A DNA stretch of 64,000 bases from the NCBI RefSeq assembly GCF_003173775.1, contig NZ_CP029552.1:3892001-3956000 (forward strand). Reading direction: 5' to 3'. Shown here piece by piece: positions 28,787-37,213 of the stretch; position 1 is the stretch's first letter; the number at the start of each line of letters is the position of its first letter. The notes under the pieces were generated by a model. It was not told the origin of the DNA. It saw only the letters and a program-made list of their open reading frames with translations, and did no database searches. The position numbers and the translations under genes were made by a program. The stretch comes from Methylobacterium sp. 17Sr1-1. Lineage in GTDB: Bacteria > Pseudomonadota > Alphaproteobacteria > Rhizobiales > Beijerinckiaceae.

Positions 28787-30169
28787 ATGAACGACATGCT
28801 CCGCACCAACGACCTGCGCCACGTCATCGAGGCCGACCGCGCCCATGTCTGGCACCACCTCTCGCAGCACAAGGCCTACGAGACCACCGACCCGCGGGTG
28901 ATGGTCGAGGGCAAGGGGATGCGGATCTGGGACGCGACCGGCCGCGAATACCTCGACGCGGTCTCGGGCGGGGTCTGGACGGTCAATGTCGGCTACGGCC
29001 GCACCAGCATCGCCGACGCCGTACGCGACCAGCTGGTGAAGCTCAACTACTTCGCCGGCGCGGCCGGCTCGGTGCCGGCGGCCCTGTTCTCCGAGCGGCT
29101 GATCGCCAAGATGCCCGGCATGACCCGGGTCTACTACTCGAATTCCGGGTCGGAGGCGAACGAGAAGGTGTTCAAGATGGTGCGTCAGATCGCGCACCGG
29201 CACCATGGCGGGCGCAAGTCCAAGATCCTCTACCGCGAGCGCGACTATCACGGCACCACGATCGGCGCGCTCGCCGCCGGTGGCCAGGATCAGCGCCGCG
29301 ACCAGTACGGGCCGTTTCCGGACGGCTTCGTGATGGTGCCGCACTGCCTGGAATACCGCAGCCAGTGGGGTGAGGTCGAGAATTACGGCGAGATGGCCGC
29401 CGACGCGATCGAGGCGGTGATCCTGCGCGAGGGGCCCGACACGATCGGGGCGATCTGCCTCGAGCCGGTCACCGCCGGCGGCGGCGTGATCACCCCGCCG
29501 AAGGGCTACTGGGAGAAGGTGCAGGACATCTGCCGCCGGCACGAGATCCTGATCCACATCGACGAGGTGGTCTGCGGCATGGGCCGCACCGGCGCGTGGT
29601 TCGGCTACCAGCATTACGGCGTGCAGCCGGATTTCGTCACCATGGCCAAGGGCGTCGCCTCGGGCTACGCGGCGATCGCCTGCACCACGACGACCGAGGC
29701 GGTGTTCTCGCTGTTCAAGGACGACGCCTCCGACCCGATGTCGTACTTTCGCGATATCTCGACCTTCGGCGGCTGCACCGCCGGTCCGGCGGCGGCGCTC
29801 GAGAACATGCGGATCATCGAGGACGAGGGCCTGATCGACAACACGATCGCCATGGGCGAGCGGCTCATGGCCGGCCTGCACGCCCTCTCCGAGCGCCACG
29901 CGGTCATCGGCGAGGTGCGCGGCAAGGGCCTGTTCTGCGGGGCCGAGCTCGTCGCCGACCGCGCCACGAGGGAGCCGGCGGAGGAGAAGCGCGTCCAGGC
30001 CGTGGTGGCCGATTGCATGGCGAACGGCGTCATCATCGGCGCCACCAACCGCTCGCTCGCGGGGCTCAACAACACGCTCTGCCTCAGCCCGGCGCTCATC
30101 GCCACCCCGGCCGACATCGACCGGATCGTCGAGGCGATCGACGGGGCGCTGGGCCGGGTGTTCGGCTGA
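28787..30169 (+). CDS. tpa: Taurine-pyruvate aminotransferase
   Basis: PLP enzyme of the class III aminotransferases that turns taurine and pyruvate into sulfoacetaldehyde and alanine. The 460-residue product has SNSGSEANEKVFKMVRQIAH (about 120), DYHGTTIGALAAGGQ, the IHIDEVVCGMGRTGAWFGYQHYGVQPDFVTMAKGVASGY block with the Schiff-base Lys288, and the C-terminal TNRSLAGLNNTLCLSPAL. Sequence and context (directly after tauABC) support taurine as donor over other omega-amino acids. The next enzyme, sulfoacetaldehyde acetyltransferase (Xsc), is not in this window. Confidence 0.88.
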   Translation: MNDMLRTNDLRHVIEADRAHVWHHLSQHKAYETTDPRVMVEGKGMRIWDATGREYLDAVSGGVWTVNVGYGRTSIADAVRDQLVKLNYFAGAAGSVPAALFSERLIAKMPGMTRVYYSNSGSEANEKVFKMVRQIAHRHHGGRKSKILYRERDYHGTTIGALAAGGQDQRRDQYGPFPDGFVMVPHCLEYRSQWGEVENYGEMAADAIEAVILREGPDTIGAICLEPVTAGGGVITPPKGYWEKVQDICRRHEILIHIDEVVCGMGRTGAWFGYQHYGVQPDFVTMAKGVASGYAAIACTTTTEAVFSLFKDDASDPMSYFRDISTFGGCTAGPAAALENMRIIEDEGLIDNTIAMGERLMAGLHALSERHAVIGEVRGKGLFCGAELVADRATREPAEEKRVQAVVADCMANGVIIGATNRSLAGLNNTLCLSPALIATPADIDRIVEAIDGALGRVFG

Positions 30170-30284
30170 GCGCGTTCGAGCGCGGCGGCACGGCCGCCTC
30201 ACGGCAGTGAGGGTGTCGGGTCGCAGAGACCGCTCGTGTGCCATCACAACAGGATAAGGACCCGTGTTCCGGCTCCCTGTCCAC

Positions 30285-30335
30285 CCCTTTCCCGGACAAC
30301 TGAAACGAAGTGGAAGGAGATCCGGGAAAAGGGGC
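30285..30335. repeat. REP-like palindromic unit, copy 3 (single)
   Basis: CCCTTTCCCGGACAACTG starts a 43-bp match to one arm of the longer palindromes at 10002 and 17896, including AGTGGAAGGAGATCCGGGA. The unit folds on itself through CCCCTTTCCCGGA and TCCGGGAAAAGGGG. It lies between the convergent tpa and LuxR-type genes, again at gene 3' ends. Confidence 0.75.
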
Positions 30336-30453
30336 GGGGCAAGAACTGGGACCTTTGCTCGTCGGATACGTCAGCAGCCGACGGTTCAGGCCGTTGGAAT
30401 GATGCCGAGGACCCAGCAGGCACGGAGTCCGCTCCGCGCCGGCTGGGGTACCG

Positions 30454-30780
30454 CTATCGCCGCCGCAGCGGCTGCGCGACCGCCTCGGGCAGGAGCGGCG
30501 TCAGCAGCATGGCGATCTGCGTCCGGTTGCTGAGCTGGTACTTGCGCATGATGTTGCCGATATGCGCCCGGACGGTGTTGGGCGAGATCCCCATCTCGTG
30601 GGCGATCAGCTTGTTCGGCAGGCCCCGGGCGATGAGCGCGATCAGCTCGCACTCGCGCGCGGTCGGGGCTGCGGCCTCGTCCTCCGGCGCCGCCGGCTTC
30701 GCCGGCCGGAACCGGATCGGAGCCTTGGTTCGCGACAGCGGATGGGACCCTTTCAGTACGACCATGTGTGCCTCCCCCAT
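30454..30780 (-). CDS. Small LuxR-type HTH regulator without receiver domain
   Basis: DNA-binding protein of 108 residues. The N-terminal 35 residues are basic and unstructured; the rest is a GerE/LuxR HTH: PTARECELIALIARGLPNKLIAHEMGISPNTVRAHIGNIMRKYQLSNRTQIAML. The NKLIAxEMGIS-xNTVRxHIxNIMRK recognition unit is intact. No receiver or autoinducer domain is present, so activity is probably set by its level or by a partner. It lies 27 bp after the exporter permease on the same strand, as the last gene of the putative regulator-exporter operon. An internal ATG at 30765 is an alternative start. Confidence 0.8.
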   Translation of the reverse strand: MGEAHMVVLKGSHPLSRTKAPIRFRPAKPAAPEDEAAAPTARECELIALIARGLPNKLIAHEMGISPNTVRAHIGNIMRKYQLSNRTQIAMLLTPLLPEAVAQPLRRR

Positions 30781-30807
30781 CGGCCCGGGCGGGCCGCCTT
30801 TCGATGA

Positions 30808-32028
30808 TCACTCGGCCTTCAGCGCCTCCACCGGATCGAGCCTGGCCGCGCGGTGGGCCGGATAGAGCCCGAAGAACAGTCCCGTGATCGCCGAGAAACC
30901 GACGGCGACCGCGACGGCGCTCGGGTCGATGACGGTCGTCCAGCCGGCCGAGCGGGCGACCGTGAGCGAGATCGTCGCCCCGAGCACGACCCCGACGAGG
31001 CCTCCCGCGAGGCACAGCACGAGCGATTCGCACAGGAATTGAAGTCGGATGTCGCGGCCGCGGGCGCCGAGTGCCCGGCGGATGCCGATCTCCCGGGTGC
31101 GCTCCGTCACCGAGACGATCATGATGTTCATGATGCTGATGCCGCCGACGAGCAGCGAGACGCCGGCGATCGAGGTAAGCAGGATCGCGACGGTGCGGGT
31201 GGCGCCGCGCTGCGCCTCGGCGGCGGCCGAGGGGTCCTGCACCTTGAAGTCGTCCTCTTGGTCGTCCTGGATCCGGTGGCGCTGGCGCAGCAGGTCCTCG
31301 ATGCTGGCCTTGGCCCGCGCCATCGCCTCGTCGGAGACGGCCTTGGCGAGGATGTAGGCGACCGCGTCCCGCGCGGTGCCGCCGGCGCTGCCGAGGAAGC
31401 GGAGCTTGGCGGTCGAGAGCGGCACGAAGGCGACGTCGTCCTGGTCCGGTCCCTTCGGGCTCAGCACGCCGACGACCTCGAACGGCACGTTCATGACGCG
31501 GATCTCGGCGCCGACCGGATCGTCCGTGCCGAACAGCTCGCGGGCGACGACGCTGCCGAGCACCGCGACCTTGCCGGCCATCGCCTCCTCGGTGGCGTTG
31601 AAGGTGCGGCCGGAGGACAGCGTCCAGTCCCGGACCACGAAGTGGTTCGTGGTGGTGCCGTTGACGGTGGTGTTCCAGTTGCGGTTCTCGCGCACGGCTT
31701 GCGCGCTGCCGGCGATCGAGCCGGCGGCTGCGCGCACCTGCGGCACCTGCTCCAGGATGGCGTCGACGTCGCCCTCCGTGAGCGTGGCCCGCGTCCCGGC
31801 CTTGAGGCGTAGCCCCCCCTGGCGGGCCGCGCCGGGATTGATCATCAGGACGTTGGCGCCGATCGCCCGGATCTGCCGGGTGACCTGGCTCTGCGCGCCG
31901 CTGCCGATCGCCAGCACCGTGACCACCGAGGCGACGCCGATCACGATGCCCAGCATAGTGAGCAGGCTGCGCAGCAGGTTGAGGCGTAAGGCCCGCAGGG
32001 CCATCAGGAGGGCTTGCCCGAGCATCAC
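30808..32028 (-). CDS. MacB-type ABC exporter permease (split from its ATPase)
   Basis: Permease of the MacB/LolC superfamily (type VII ABC), 406 residues. It has one N-terminal transmembrane helix (LLRSLLTMLGIVIGVASVVTVLAIG, about 18-42), a large periplasmic MacB_PCD-like domain (about 45-270) and three C-terminal helices of the FtsX type (about 285-400, including SVTERTREIGIRRALGARGRDI, the coupling motif). E. coli MacB carries ATPase and permease in one chain; here they are separate genes overlapping by 4 bp. The family handles periplasmic substrates such as peptides, macrolides or lipoproteins. Substrate is unknown here. Confidence 0.88.
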   Translation of the reverse strand: MMLGQALLMALRALRLNLLRSLLTMLGIVIGVASVVTVLAIGSGAQSQVTRQIRAIGANVLMINPGAARQGGLRLKAGTRATLTEGDVDAILEQVPQVRAAAGSIAGSAQAVRENRNWNTTVNGTTTNHFVVRDWTLSSGRTFNATEEAMAGKVAVLGSVVARELFGTDDPVGAEIRVMNVPFEVVGVLSPKGPDQDDVAFVPLSTAKLRFLGSAGGTARDAVAYILAKAVSDEAMARAKASIEDLLRQRHRIQDDQEDDFKVQDPSAAAEAQRGATRTVAILLTSIAGVSLLVGGISIMNIMIVSVTERTREIGIRRALGARGRDIRLQFLCESLVLCLAGGLVGVVLGATISLTVARSAGWTTVIDPSAVAVAVGFSAITGLFFGLYPAHRAARLDPVEALKAE

Positions 32029-32741
32029 GCGGAGGCCTCCGCCATCGCCCTCGGGTCGGTTCCGTCCTCGGACACGACGCGCCCGTCCTGCAGGCGGACG
32101 ATGCGGCCGCAGCCCGCCGCCACATTCATGTCGTGGGTGATGATCAGGATCGTCCGTCCCGTGGCGTTCAGGGCCTGGAACAGCCCCAGGATGTCGCTGC
32201 CGGTGCGGCTGTCGAGGGCGCCGGTGGGCTCGTCGGCGAGCAGGATGCCCGGATCGGTGACGAGGGCGCGGGCGATGGCGACGCGCTGCTGCTCGCCGCC
32301 GGAGAGGCGGGTGGGCAGGTGCTCGGCCCGGTGGGCGAGGCCGACGGAGTCGAGGGCGCGCTCGGCCCGCCGCCGCCGCTCCGCCCGACCCACCCCGGCA
32401 TAGATCAGCGGCAGCTGCACGTTGTCGAGGGCGGAGTGGCGGGGGAGCAGGTTGTAGGCCTGGAAGACGAAGCCGATGCGGTGGTTGCGCAAGCGCGCGC
32501 AGCGATCGGCCGAGAGCCGCCCGGTCTCGACGCCTTCGAGGAAGATCCGTCCGGAGCTCGGCCGGTCGAGCAGGCCGACGAGGTTCATCAGGCTGCTCTT
32601 GCCCGAGCCGGACGGGCCGACGACCGCGACCGACTCGCCCTCGCCGACCGCGAAGGTGACGTCGTGGAGGACGGGGACGGCGACGTCGCCCATCCGGAAG
32701 GTGCGGCTGACGCCCGCCAGCCTGACGATGCCGTCGCTCAT
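32025..32741 (-). CDS. MacB/LolD-type ABC exporter ATPase
   Basis: ATPase of 238 residues driving the adjacent permease. Motifs: Walker A GPSGSGKSSLMN (about 42-53), Q-loop VFQAYNLLPRHSALDNVQLPL, signature LSGGEQQRVAIARALV, Walker B ILLADEPTGALDSRTG and the H-loop IIITHDMNVA. The LLxxHxALxNVxLPL stretch and the DEPTGALDS D-loop are the MacB/LolD form. It overlaps both neighbours by four bases (ATGA), giving a tightly coupled adaptor-ATPase-permease operon. Confidence 0.92.
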   Translation of the reverse strand: MSDGIVRLAGVSRTFRMGDVAVPVLHDVTFAVGEGESVAVVGPSGSGKSSLMNLVGLLDRPSSGRIFLEGVETGRLSADRCARLRNHRIGFVFQAYNLLPRHSALDNVQLPLIYAGVGRAERRRRAERALDSVGLAHRAEHLPTRLSGGEQQRVAIARALVTDPGILLADEPTGALDSRTGSDILGLFQALNATGRTILIITHDMNVAAGCGRIVRLQDGRVVSEDGTDPRAMAEASA

Positions 32742-34174
32742 AGGCCGAGCCTGATCCCGAGGAAGCGCGCCGGTTCGCTCGCGTCGGCCTGCCCGACGAC
32801 GACCCGGTCGCCCTCCTGGAGCGCGCCGCCGCGCAGCACGACCTGGTCGGCGCTCGATGCGCCCGTCGTCACGGCCACCGGGCGGAGCGCCCCGGCCGGG
32901 TCCTGCACCCAGACCGCCTGCTCGCGCGTGCCCGGCTCGGTCCGCCCCTCGGGCACCGCCCGGGCCGGCCGGAAGCGCAGGGCGGCCAGCGGCAGCTTCA
33001 GCACGTCGTCCTCCCGGTGCACCGTCAGGCGGGCGAGCGCGGTCATGCCGGGCAGGAGCAGGCCCTCGCGGTTGTCGGTCGTCAGCACCACCGTGTAGGT
33101 CACGACGCCCTGGTTGCTCTGGGGCGCCTTGCGCACCTGGCGCACCGAGGCCTCGAAGCGTCGCCCCGGATAGGCGTCGACCGTGAAGCTGGCGCGCTGC
33201 CTCGGGGCGACCCGGCCGATGTCGGTCTCGTCGACCCGGGCGTGGATCTCCATCTCGCCGAGGTTGCGGGCGACGTTGAAGGCGGTGCGCGCCTCGAGCC
33301 CGGCGGCGAGGGTCTGGCCGGCGCTGACGAAGCGGCCGACGATCACGCCGTCGATGGGCGAGCGGATGGTGGTGCGGTCGAGCTCGATCTGCGCCGCCCT
33401 GAGGCTCGCCTCCTGCAGCGGCACGGCAGCCTTGGCCTGGATCAGCTCGGCTTCGAGCCGGCGCAGGTCGGCCGCCGCGGCATCGACCGCGAAGGCGTTG
33501 AGCTCGAGGAGCGAGACGGTCTCACGCAGCTGCGCTTTGCGCGAGGCGAGGTCGGTCTGCGCCTCCTCCAGCGTCGCCACCGAGGTCGCCTCGCGCGAGC
33601 GCAGCATGGTCTTGCGGTCGACGTTCCGCTTGGCCGCCTCGAGCATGACTTGCGCGTTCTCCAGTCGCGCGGCCAGCACCGCACGGTTGCCCTTGGCGTT
33701 GTCGAGGTCGATGCGGGCGCGCTCCAGTCGCGCCTGCTGGACCCGGACGCTGGCGGCGGCCATTTCGAGCGAGGCGCGGGCCTGCTCGACGCGGGAGATG
33801 AAGCTGCGCTGGTCGATCCGCGCCAGGGGATCGCCCTTGTGGACGCGGTCGTTGAAGTCGACGAAGAGGTCGGCGATCTGGCCCGCCAGCTGCGAGCCGA
33901 CCTCCACCGTGTCGACCGGCTGCAGCGCGCCGGTGGCGGTGACGATCTGCTCCAGCGGCCCGCGCTGGATCGCGGTCGTGATGAACGGGGCCGGCTCCGG
34001 CGCGGGCGCCGAGACGAGGCGGGTGATCCGCGCGTAGGCCCGCTCCTGCCGGGCGGCCAGGTCGTCCAGGATCGGGCGCAGGGCCAGGGGATGGGCCTGG
34101 ACCACCGCCGCGGCGGCGAAGCCGCCCGCGGCCACGGATGCGCACAGGGTGCTGACAATCCAGCGTCCCACCAC
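32738..34174 (-). CDS. MacA-like periplasmic adaptor (membrane fusion protein)
   Basis: Adaptor that links an inner-membrane exporter to an outer-membrane channel. The 478-residue product has an N-terminal signal-anchor (about 8-28), the biotinyl-lipoyl half EVGSQLAGQIADLFVDFNDRVHKGDPLARID (about 92-122), a long coiled-coil hairpin (about 125-255, rich in Ala, Glu, Arg and Leu), then RSPIDGVIVGRFVSAGQTL and a beta-barrel domain. The coiled coil is longer than in typical HlyD-type adaptors of RND pumps. With a MacB ATPase and permease behind it, MacA-like function is the best reading. No TolC-like channel is nearby. Confidence 0.88.
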   Translation of the reverse strand: MVGRWIVSTLCASVAAGGFAAAAVVQAHPLALRPILDDLAARQERAYARITRLVSAPAPEPAPFITTAIQRGPLEQIVTATGALQPVDTVEVGSQLAGQIADLFVDFNDRVHKGDPLARIDQRSFISRVEQARASLEMAAASVRVQQARLERARIDLDNAKGNRAVLAARLENAQVMLEAAKRNVDRKTMLRSREATSVATLEEAQTDLASRKAQLRETVSLLELNAFAVDAAAADLRRLEAELIQAKAAVPLQEASLRAAQIELDRTTIRSPIDGVIVGRFVSAGQTLAAGLEARTAFNVARNLGEMEIHARVDETDIGRVAPRQRASFTVDAYPGRRFEASVRQVRKAPQSNQGVVTYTVVLTTDNREGLLLPGMTALARLTVHREDDVLKLPLAALRFRPARAVPEGRTEPGTREQAVWVQDPAGALRPVAVTTGASSADQVVLRGGALQEGDRVVVGQADASEPARFLGIRLGL

Positions 34175-34343
34175 CAGCCTCCCTCACCTGCGGTCGACAG
34201 AACCCGACAGGGCGCGAACTGTCGATGTATTTGTTAGTTCATCGTCCAGCGCAGTAATGTTCTGACAGATCGCAACCCTGACCGAAATCCGCACGACTCC
34301 GTACGGTCGAGCCCGTACGGACAGGCCCGTGCGATCGTCCCCG

Positions 34344-34952
34344 TCAGTCGAATCCGGCCTCCAGGGCGATGCGGACGAGGTCCTGCACGCTGGCGCATTC
34401 CGTCTTCGCCATGATCCGCGCCCGGAACACCTCGACCGTCCGGTGGCTGATCGCGAGGTCGTCGCCGATCTCCCGGTGGGTCAACCCCAGCAGGATGCGG
34501 GCGAGGACCTGCCGCTCGCGCTCGGTCAGCCGGGACAGGCGCTCGCTCGCCAGCGCGTGCCGGACGTCGGGCGAGGCGGAACGGGACCCGCGCACGGCGG
34601 AGCGCACCGCCTGGACCAAGGCCCTGGGGGCGAACGGCTTCTCGATGAAGTCGAAGGCTCCGAGCTTCATCGCCCGGACCGCGGTCGAGACGTCGGCATG
34701 GGCGGTGAGCAGGATCACCGGCACCAGCGACCCGCCGGCGCGCAGCCGCGACAGGAGATCCAGGCCGTCGATCCGCGGCATGCGGAAGTCGGTGACGACG
34801 CAGCCCGCCTCCGCCAGTGCGGGATCGCCGAGCAGGCTGTCGGCCGCAGGATGCTCTCGGACAGTGAAGCCGGCGCCGCTGAGAATATCCGCCGCGAGCG
34901 AGCGCATCGCGGCGCTGTCGTCGACGAGATGCACGAGCTGTCCCGTTTCCAT
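34344..34952 (-). CDS. FixJ/NarL-type response regulator, no adjacent kinase
   Basis: A 202-residue response regulator. The receiver has the acidic pocket DDS (11-13), the phospho-acceptor Asp55 in VVTDFRMPRIDGLDLL, a Thr in LLTAHAD and a Lys in FIEKPF. The LuxR-type HTH follows (LTERERQVLARILLGLTHREIGDDLAISHRTVEVFRARIMAKT). Spacing and the short linker are FixJ-like. I chose the ATG at 34952; the in-frame start at 35096 would add 48 residues with no receiver similarity, and a GGGGGGTGA sequence lies just upstream of 34952. No kinase gene is nearby. It is divergent from the Asn/Gly-repeat genes and 169 bp upstream of the exporter operon. Confidence 0.9.
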   Translation of the reverse strand: METGQLVHLVDDSAAMRSLAADILSGAGFTVREHPAADSLLGDPALAEAGCVVTDFRMPRIDGLDLLSRLRAGGSLVPVILLTAHADVSTAVRAMKLGAFDFIEKPFAPRALVQAVRSAVRGSRSASPDVRHALASERLSRLTERERQVLARILLGLTHREIGDDLAISHRTVEVFRARIMAKTECASVQDLVRIALEAGFD

Positions 34953-35115
34953 GAGGTCACCCCCCGAAAGCACGCTTGCGTCGGGACGGCCGTCCACCGC
35001 CCGGGCGCTTTCCTCCGTCAACTGTTGTCGGCAGCAACCGTTTCTTGGCCGCGAAGGTAGCGGCATTTCGAGATCCGGAAAGCGGTGTGTTATCACCCGT
35101 AGGCCTGAAGATGCG

Positions 35116-35131
35116 TACCCCTTTGGGGGTA
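35116..35131. promoter_or_regulatory. Palindrome TACCCC-TTTG-GGGGTA, candidate response-regulator site
   Basis: A perfect inverted repeat in the 408-bp divergent region between the response regulator and the first repeat-protein gene. TACCCCT fits the TACYYMT half-site described for NarL-type regulators, and the opposite half differs at the last base. This makes it a candidate binding site for the adjacent FixJ/NarL-type protein. Confidence 0.45.
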
Positions 35132-35192
35132 GGAGCTGATTTACTGTTTAACAAGCCATGCATGTATTTACCGGCAGCATAAGCGCCACTTG

Positions 35193-35209
35193 ATTGACGC
35201 AGTGTCAAT
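35193..35209. promoter_or_regulatory. Palindrome ATTGAC-GCAGT-GTCAAT, candidate operator
   Basis: A perfect 6-5-6 inverted repeat in the same divergent region. The surrounding 35150-35245 stretch is A/T-rich relative to the genome and is the most promoter-like part. It lies about 150 bp upstream of the first repeat-protein start codon. The rest of the 408-bp region holds no gene that I can support. Confidence 0.45.
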
Positions 35210-35360
35210 AGTCCCAAGAGACTAAAACATATATCAGGCTTATTCGGGCGCCGTTTTTGGGAAACGATTGCGACGGCGCTGGGGAACGAGCAACGCTCCG
35301 ACACCGAAGCACCATCTCGTGCGGCACATCCGTCGCCTGGTTCACTCAAGGAGGCACCCG

Positions 35361-35747
<387 letters not shown>

Positions 35748-35803
35748 ATGCAGCCTCGGCCGCAGACTACGATCGGCGGAGCGGTCCCGGCCGCTCCGCT
35801 CTC

Positions 35804-35833
35804 TCGATGCAAGGTTCCTCGATGCGAGGTTCC
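35804..35833. repeat. Two tandem 15-bp repeats upstream of the second repeat-protein gene
   Basis: TCGATGCAAGGTTCC (35804-35818) is followed at once by TCGATGCGAGGTTCC. A hairpin built on GGAGCGG and CCGCTCC precedes them at about 35777-35797. The pair may be a regulatory site or simple slippage in the 124-bp gap. Confidence 0.5.
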
Positions 35834-35871
35834 CGACCGCACGTGGCCCTCGCGCCGCAAGGGAGGCTCCG

Positions 35872-36369
<498 letters not shown>

Positions 36370-36598
36370 GCGGCTGCGGGCCCAACTCCCTGCCGGCCGG
36401 ATGCTTCGGGACGGGCTTGGACCTGCGGGGATCGATTGTGTCGTCCAGATGACGGTCCGCGGCAGACGGTTTGCCAGTCGACACGACATCTCGGCATGAA
36501 CCCGCCGGCGACCGGACGAGATCTTCCTCTCCACTTGGCAGGAACTGCCGTTTCCCCACTACCAGGACTGGGTGAGACGGCACCGGAAGGAGATGACA

Positions 36599-37048
36599 AT
36601 GCGCTTGACCCTGATCGCCCTCGCGTTGACCGGACTCGGCCTCGCCGGTCCCGCCGTCGCCCAAACGCATCGCTGGACGCCGCCCGACGGCGTCAGCCGT
36701 GCCGAGTTCCGCGGCTTCTTCCAGCACTGGCACGGTCAGGGCGGCGGTTGGCAAGGTGGCGGTTGGCAGGGAGGAGGCTGGCAAGGCCGTCCGCACCGGT
36801 GGAGATACCGCTCCATGGATCTCAATACCGGGTCCACCGGAGATGCCGCAGCGCCGGAGCCCCCCGGCCTGACGGGCGCCGTGCCTCCCGGCCTCGCGAA
36901 CGGTTCGGGCAACGGCAATGGCAACGGCAACATGGGCAATGGCAACGGGAACAACAACACCGGCAACAACAACGGCAACGGCAATGTCGGGAATGGGCTC
37001 GGGAACGGGTTCTCCACCAACGGGAACGGGAACGGCCTCGTCCAGTGA
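36599..37048 (+). CDS. Secreted protein with GGGWQ repeats and a GN-rich C-terminus
   Basis: Third member of the cluster, 149 residues, with signal peptide (MRLTLIALALTGLGLAGPAVA, cleavage about 21). Residues 22-47 are not repetitive (TPPDGVSRAEFRGFFQHWHG). Three GGGWQ units occupy 48-62. A Pro-rich linker leads to a GN-rich C-terminal domain (about 101-146: GNGNGNGNMGNGNGNNNTG...) like that of its two neighbours but without a fixed period. I chose the ATG at 36599 because AAGGAG lies 6 bp upstream and a standard signal peptide starts there; 36572 is the in-frame alternative. Function unknown. Confidence 0.75.
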   Translation: MRLTLIALALTGLGLAGPAVAQTHRWTPPDGVSRAEFRGFFQHWHGQGGGWQGGGWQGGGWQGRPHRWRYRSMDLNTGSTGDAAAPEPPGLTGAVPPGLANGSGNGNGNGNMGNGNGNNNTGNNNGNGNVGNGLGNGFSTNGNGNGLVQ

Positions 37049-37104
37049 GTGGTGGTCCAGTCGGGTGGCATCGACGGGGCGCACGGGCTGGATGACATCC
37101 CTCG

Positions 37105-37145
37105 ACGTCATCCCGGGTTCCGCTTTGGCGACCCCGGGATGACGT
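37105..37145. terminator. Hairpin between the repeat-protein cluster and the porin gene
   Basis: ACGTCATCCCGGG (37105-37117) pairs perfectly with CCCGGGATGACGT (37133-37145). It sits in the 165-bp gap between convergent genes, so it can end transcription from both sides. No clear T-run is present. Confidence 0.55.
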
Positions 37146-37213
37146 AGCGCGTGTGGACTTCGTCGGCCTGTTCGAACGGGCGCGGAGCCACCGCCCCGTC
37201 CGGGCCCTGCAGC

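Noticed and set aside
30169..30453. Possible gene between tpa and the LuxR-type protein
   Set aside because: The region holds a REP-like unit. Open frames there are shadows without a start or domain.
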